Source: Chloroflexota bacterium
Lineage (GTDB): Bacteria; Chloroflexota; Anaerolineae; 4572-78; J111
Reading direction: 5' to 3'
Assembly (NCBI GenBank): GCA_003695455.1
Contig: RFJF01000024.1
Coordinates: 1-5,806 of the forward strand
DNA length: 5,806 bases
Shown here: positions 5,622 to 5,806 of the stretch, in pieces
How positions within the stretch are numbered: position 1 is the stretch's first letter
How the letters are laid out: the number at the start of each line of letters is the position of its first letter
The notes under the pieces: model-generated
What the model was told of the DNA's origin: nothing
The model's input: only the letters and a program-made list of their open reading frames with translations
Databases searched by the model: none
Made by a program: the position numbers and the translations under genes

Positions 5622-5645
5622 TTGGCTAAAAAATCCGTGTATACT
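5617..5645 (+). promoter_or_regulatory. Promoter of the right-edge divergent gene
   Basis: On the plus strand TTGACT (5617-5622), a 17-bp spacer and TATACT (5640-5645) make a near-consensus sigma-70-type promoter. The predicted start is near 5652, about 54 nt before the ATG at 5706. An inverted repeat GTTGTT/AACAAC (5649-5654, 5663-5668) covers that start point. Confidence 0.75.
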
Positions 5646-5705
5646 GCGGTTGTTCCGGGGTTAACAACGAGTCATTTGCCACGGGTCACAAAAGACAAGA
5701 GACTA

Positions 5706-5806
5706 ATGGTACCCTCACTACAAACTTTGAGTTTAGACAACTTGAATCTCACTGATATTCTTATTAGTGAGGAACTGTATCTTAAAAACAGAATTTCGAG
5801 CCGGAA
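5706..5806 (+). CDS. N-terminal fragment of an unidentified (possibly GAF/signalling) protein
   Basis: ATG at 5706 opens a frame with no stop through the right edge, giving 33 codons. The peptide contains LNLTDILISEELYLKNRISSR. From memory, Chloroflexota GAF-domain, cyclase and sensor proteins often begin with a similar 'ILI-EEL--RPSRxPDY' stretch, so a signalling protein is possible, but the fragment is too short to prove it. Support for a real gene comes from the near-consensus promoter upstream and the open frame; the ribosome site is weak (AAGAG 4 nt before the ATG). It is transcribed away from the lrp-type gene and shares its control region. The codon choice is more AT-rich than in the pot genes, though the sample is small. 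Confidence 0.5.
   Translation, partial: MVPSLQTLSLDNLNLTDILISEELYLKNRISSR
5748..5771 (+). other. Stem-loop within the first codons of the right-edge gene
   Basis: CTCACTGATA (5748-5757) can pair with TATTAGTGAG (5762-5771), ten pairs including one G-U, around a TTCT loop. It falls within codons 15-22 of the predicted gene. There is no T-run after it, so it is not a terminator. It may be chance or may affect early translation. Confidence 0.45.

Overview
The window is most consistent with a chromosomal segment of a Chloroflexota-like bacterium (Anaerolineae or a relative). This is an inference from protein style, not a database result. The left-edge protein resembles ParB-fold/DUF4032-like proteins I associate with that phylum. 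The binding protein has the Cys-Gly-Gly lipobox and Pro/Ala/Glu-rich tether common there. The right-edge N-terminus resembles Chloroflexota signalling proteins.

Layout, left to right. (1) 2-583, plus strand: the C-terminal 193 residues of a ParB/sulfiredoxin-fold-like protein. (2) 583-617: a strong bidirectional terminator between convergent genes. (3) 4818 down to 623, minus strand: a complete four-gene polyamine-type ABC importer in the classic order potA (ATPase), potB and potC (permeases), potD (lipoprotein receptor). potA-potB are 11 nt apart, potB-potC overlap as TAATG, and potC-potD are separated by 94 nt carrying an RNA hairpin. (4) 4819-5041: a regulatory region with a good sigma-70-type promoter, a leader of about 150 nt, two tiny upstream ORFs and a 12-bp palindrome. 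(5) 5530-5042, minus: an Lrp/AsnC-family regulator. (6) 5531-5705: a divergent promoter region rich in direct and inverted repeats. (7) 5706 to the right edge, plus: the first 33 codons of a gene, tentatively a sensory or GAF-type signalling protein.

How it works together: PotD, anchored outside the membrane, should bind a polyamine and deliver it to the PotB-PotC channel, powered by a PotA dimer. The co-directional Lrp-type gene upstream is the obvious candidate regulator, with its own promoter and likely operator sites.

Nothing here looks like a wholly new system. The transporter is textbook. The less explained parts are the regulatory DNA: the mirrored -35 boxes and repeated 13-mer in the lrp/divergent gene region, the potA leader, and the potC-potD hairpin. 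There are no RNA genes, insertion sequences, CRISPR arrays or origins that I can support, and no gene-free stretch longer than about 225 bases.
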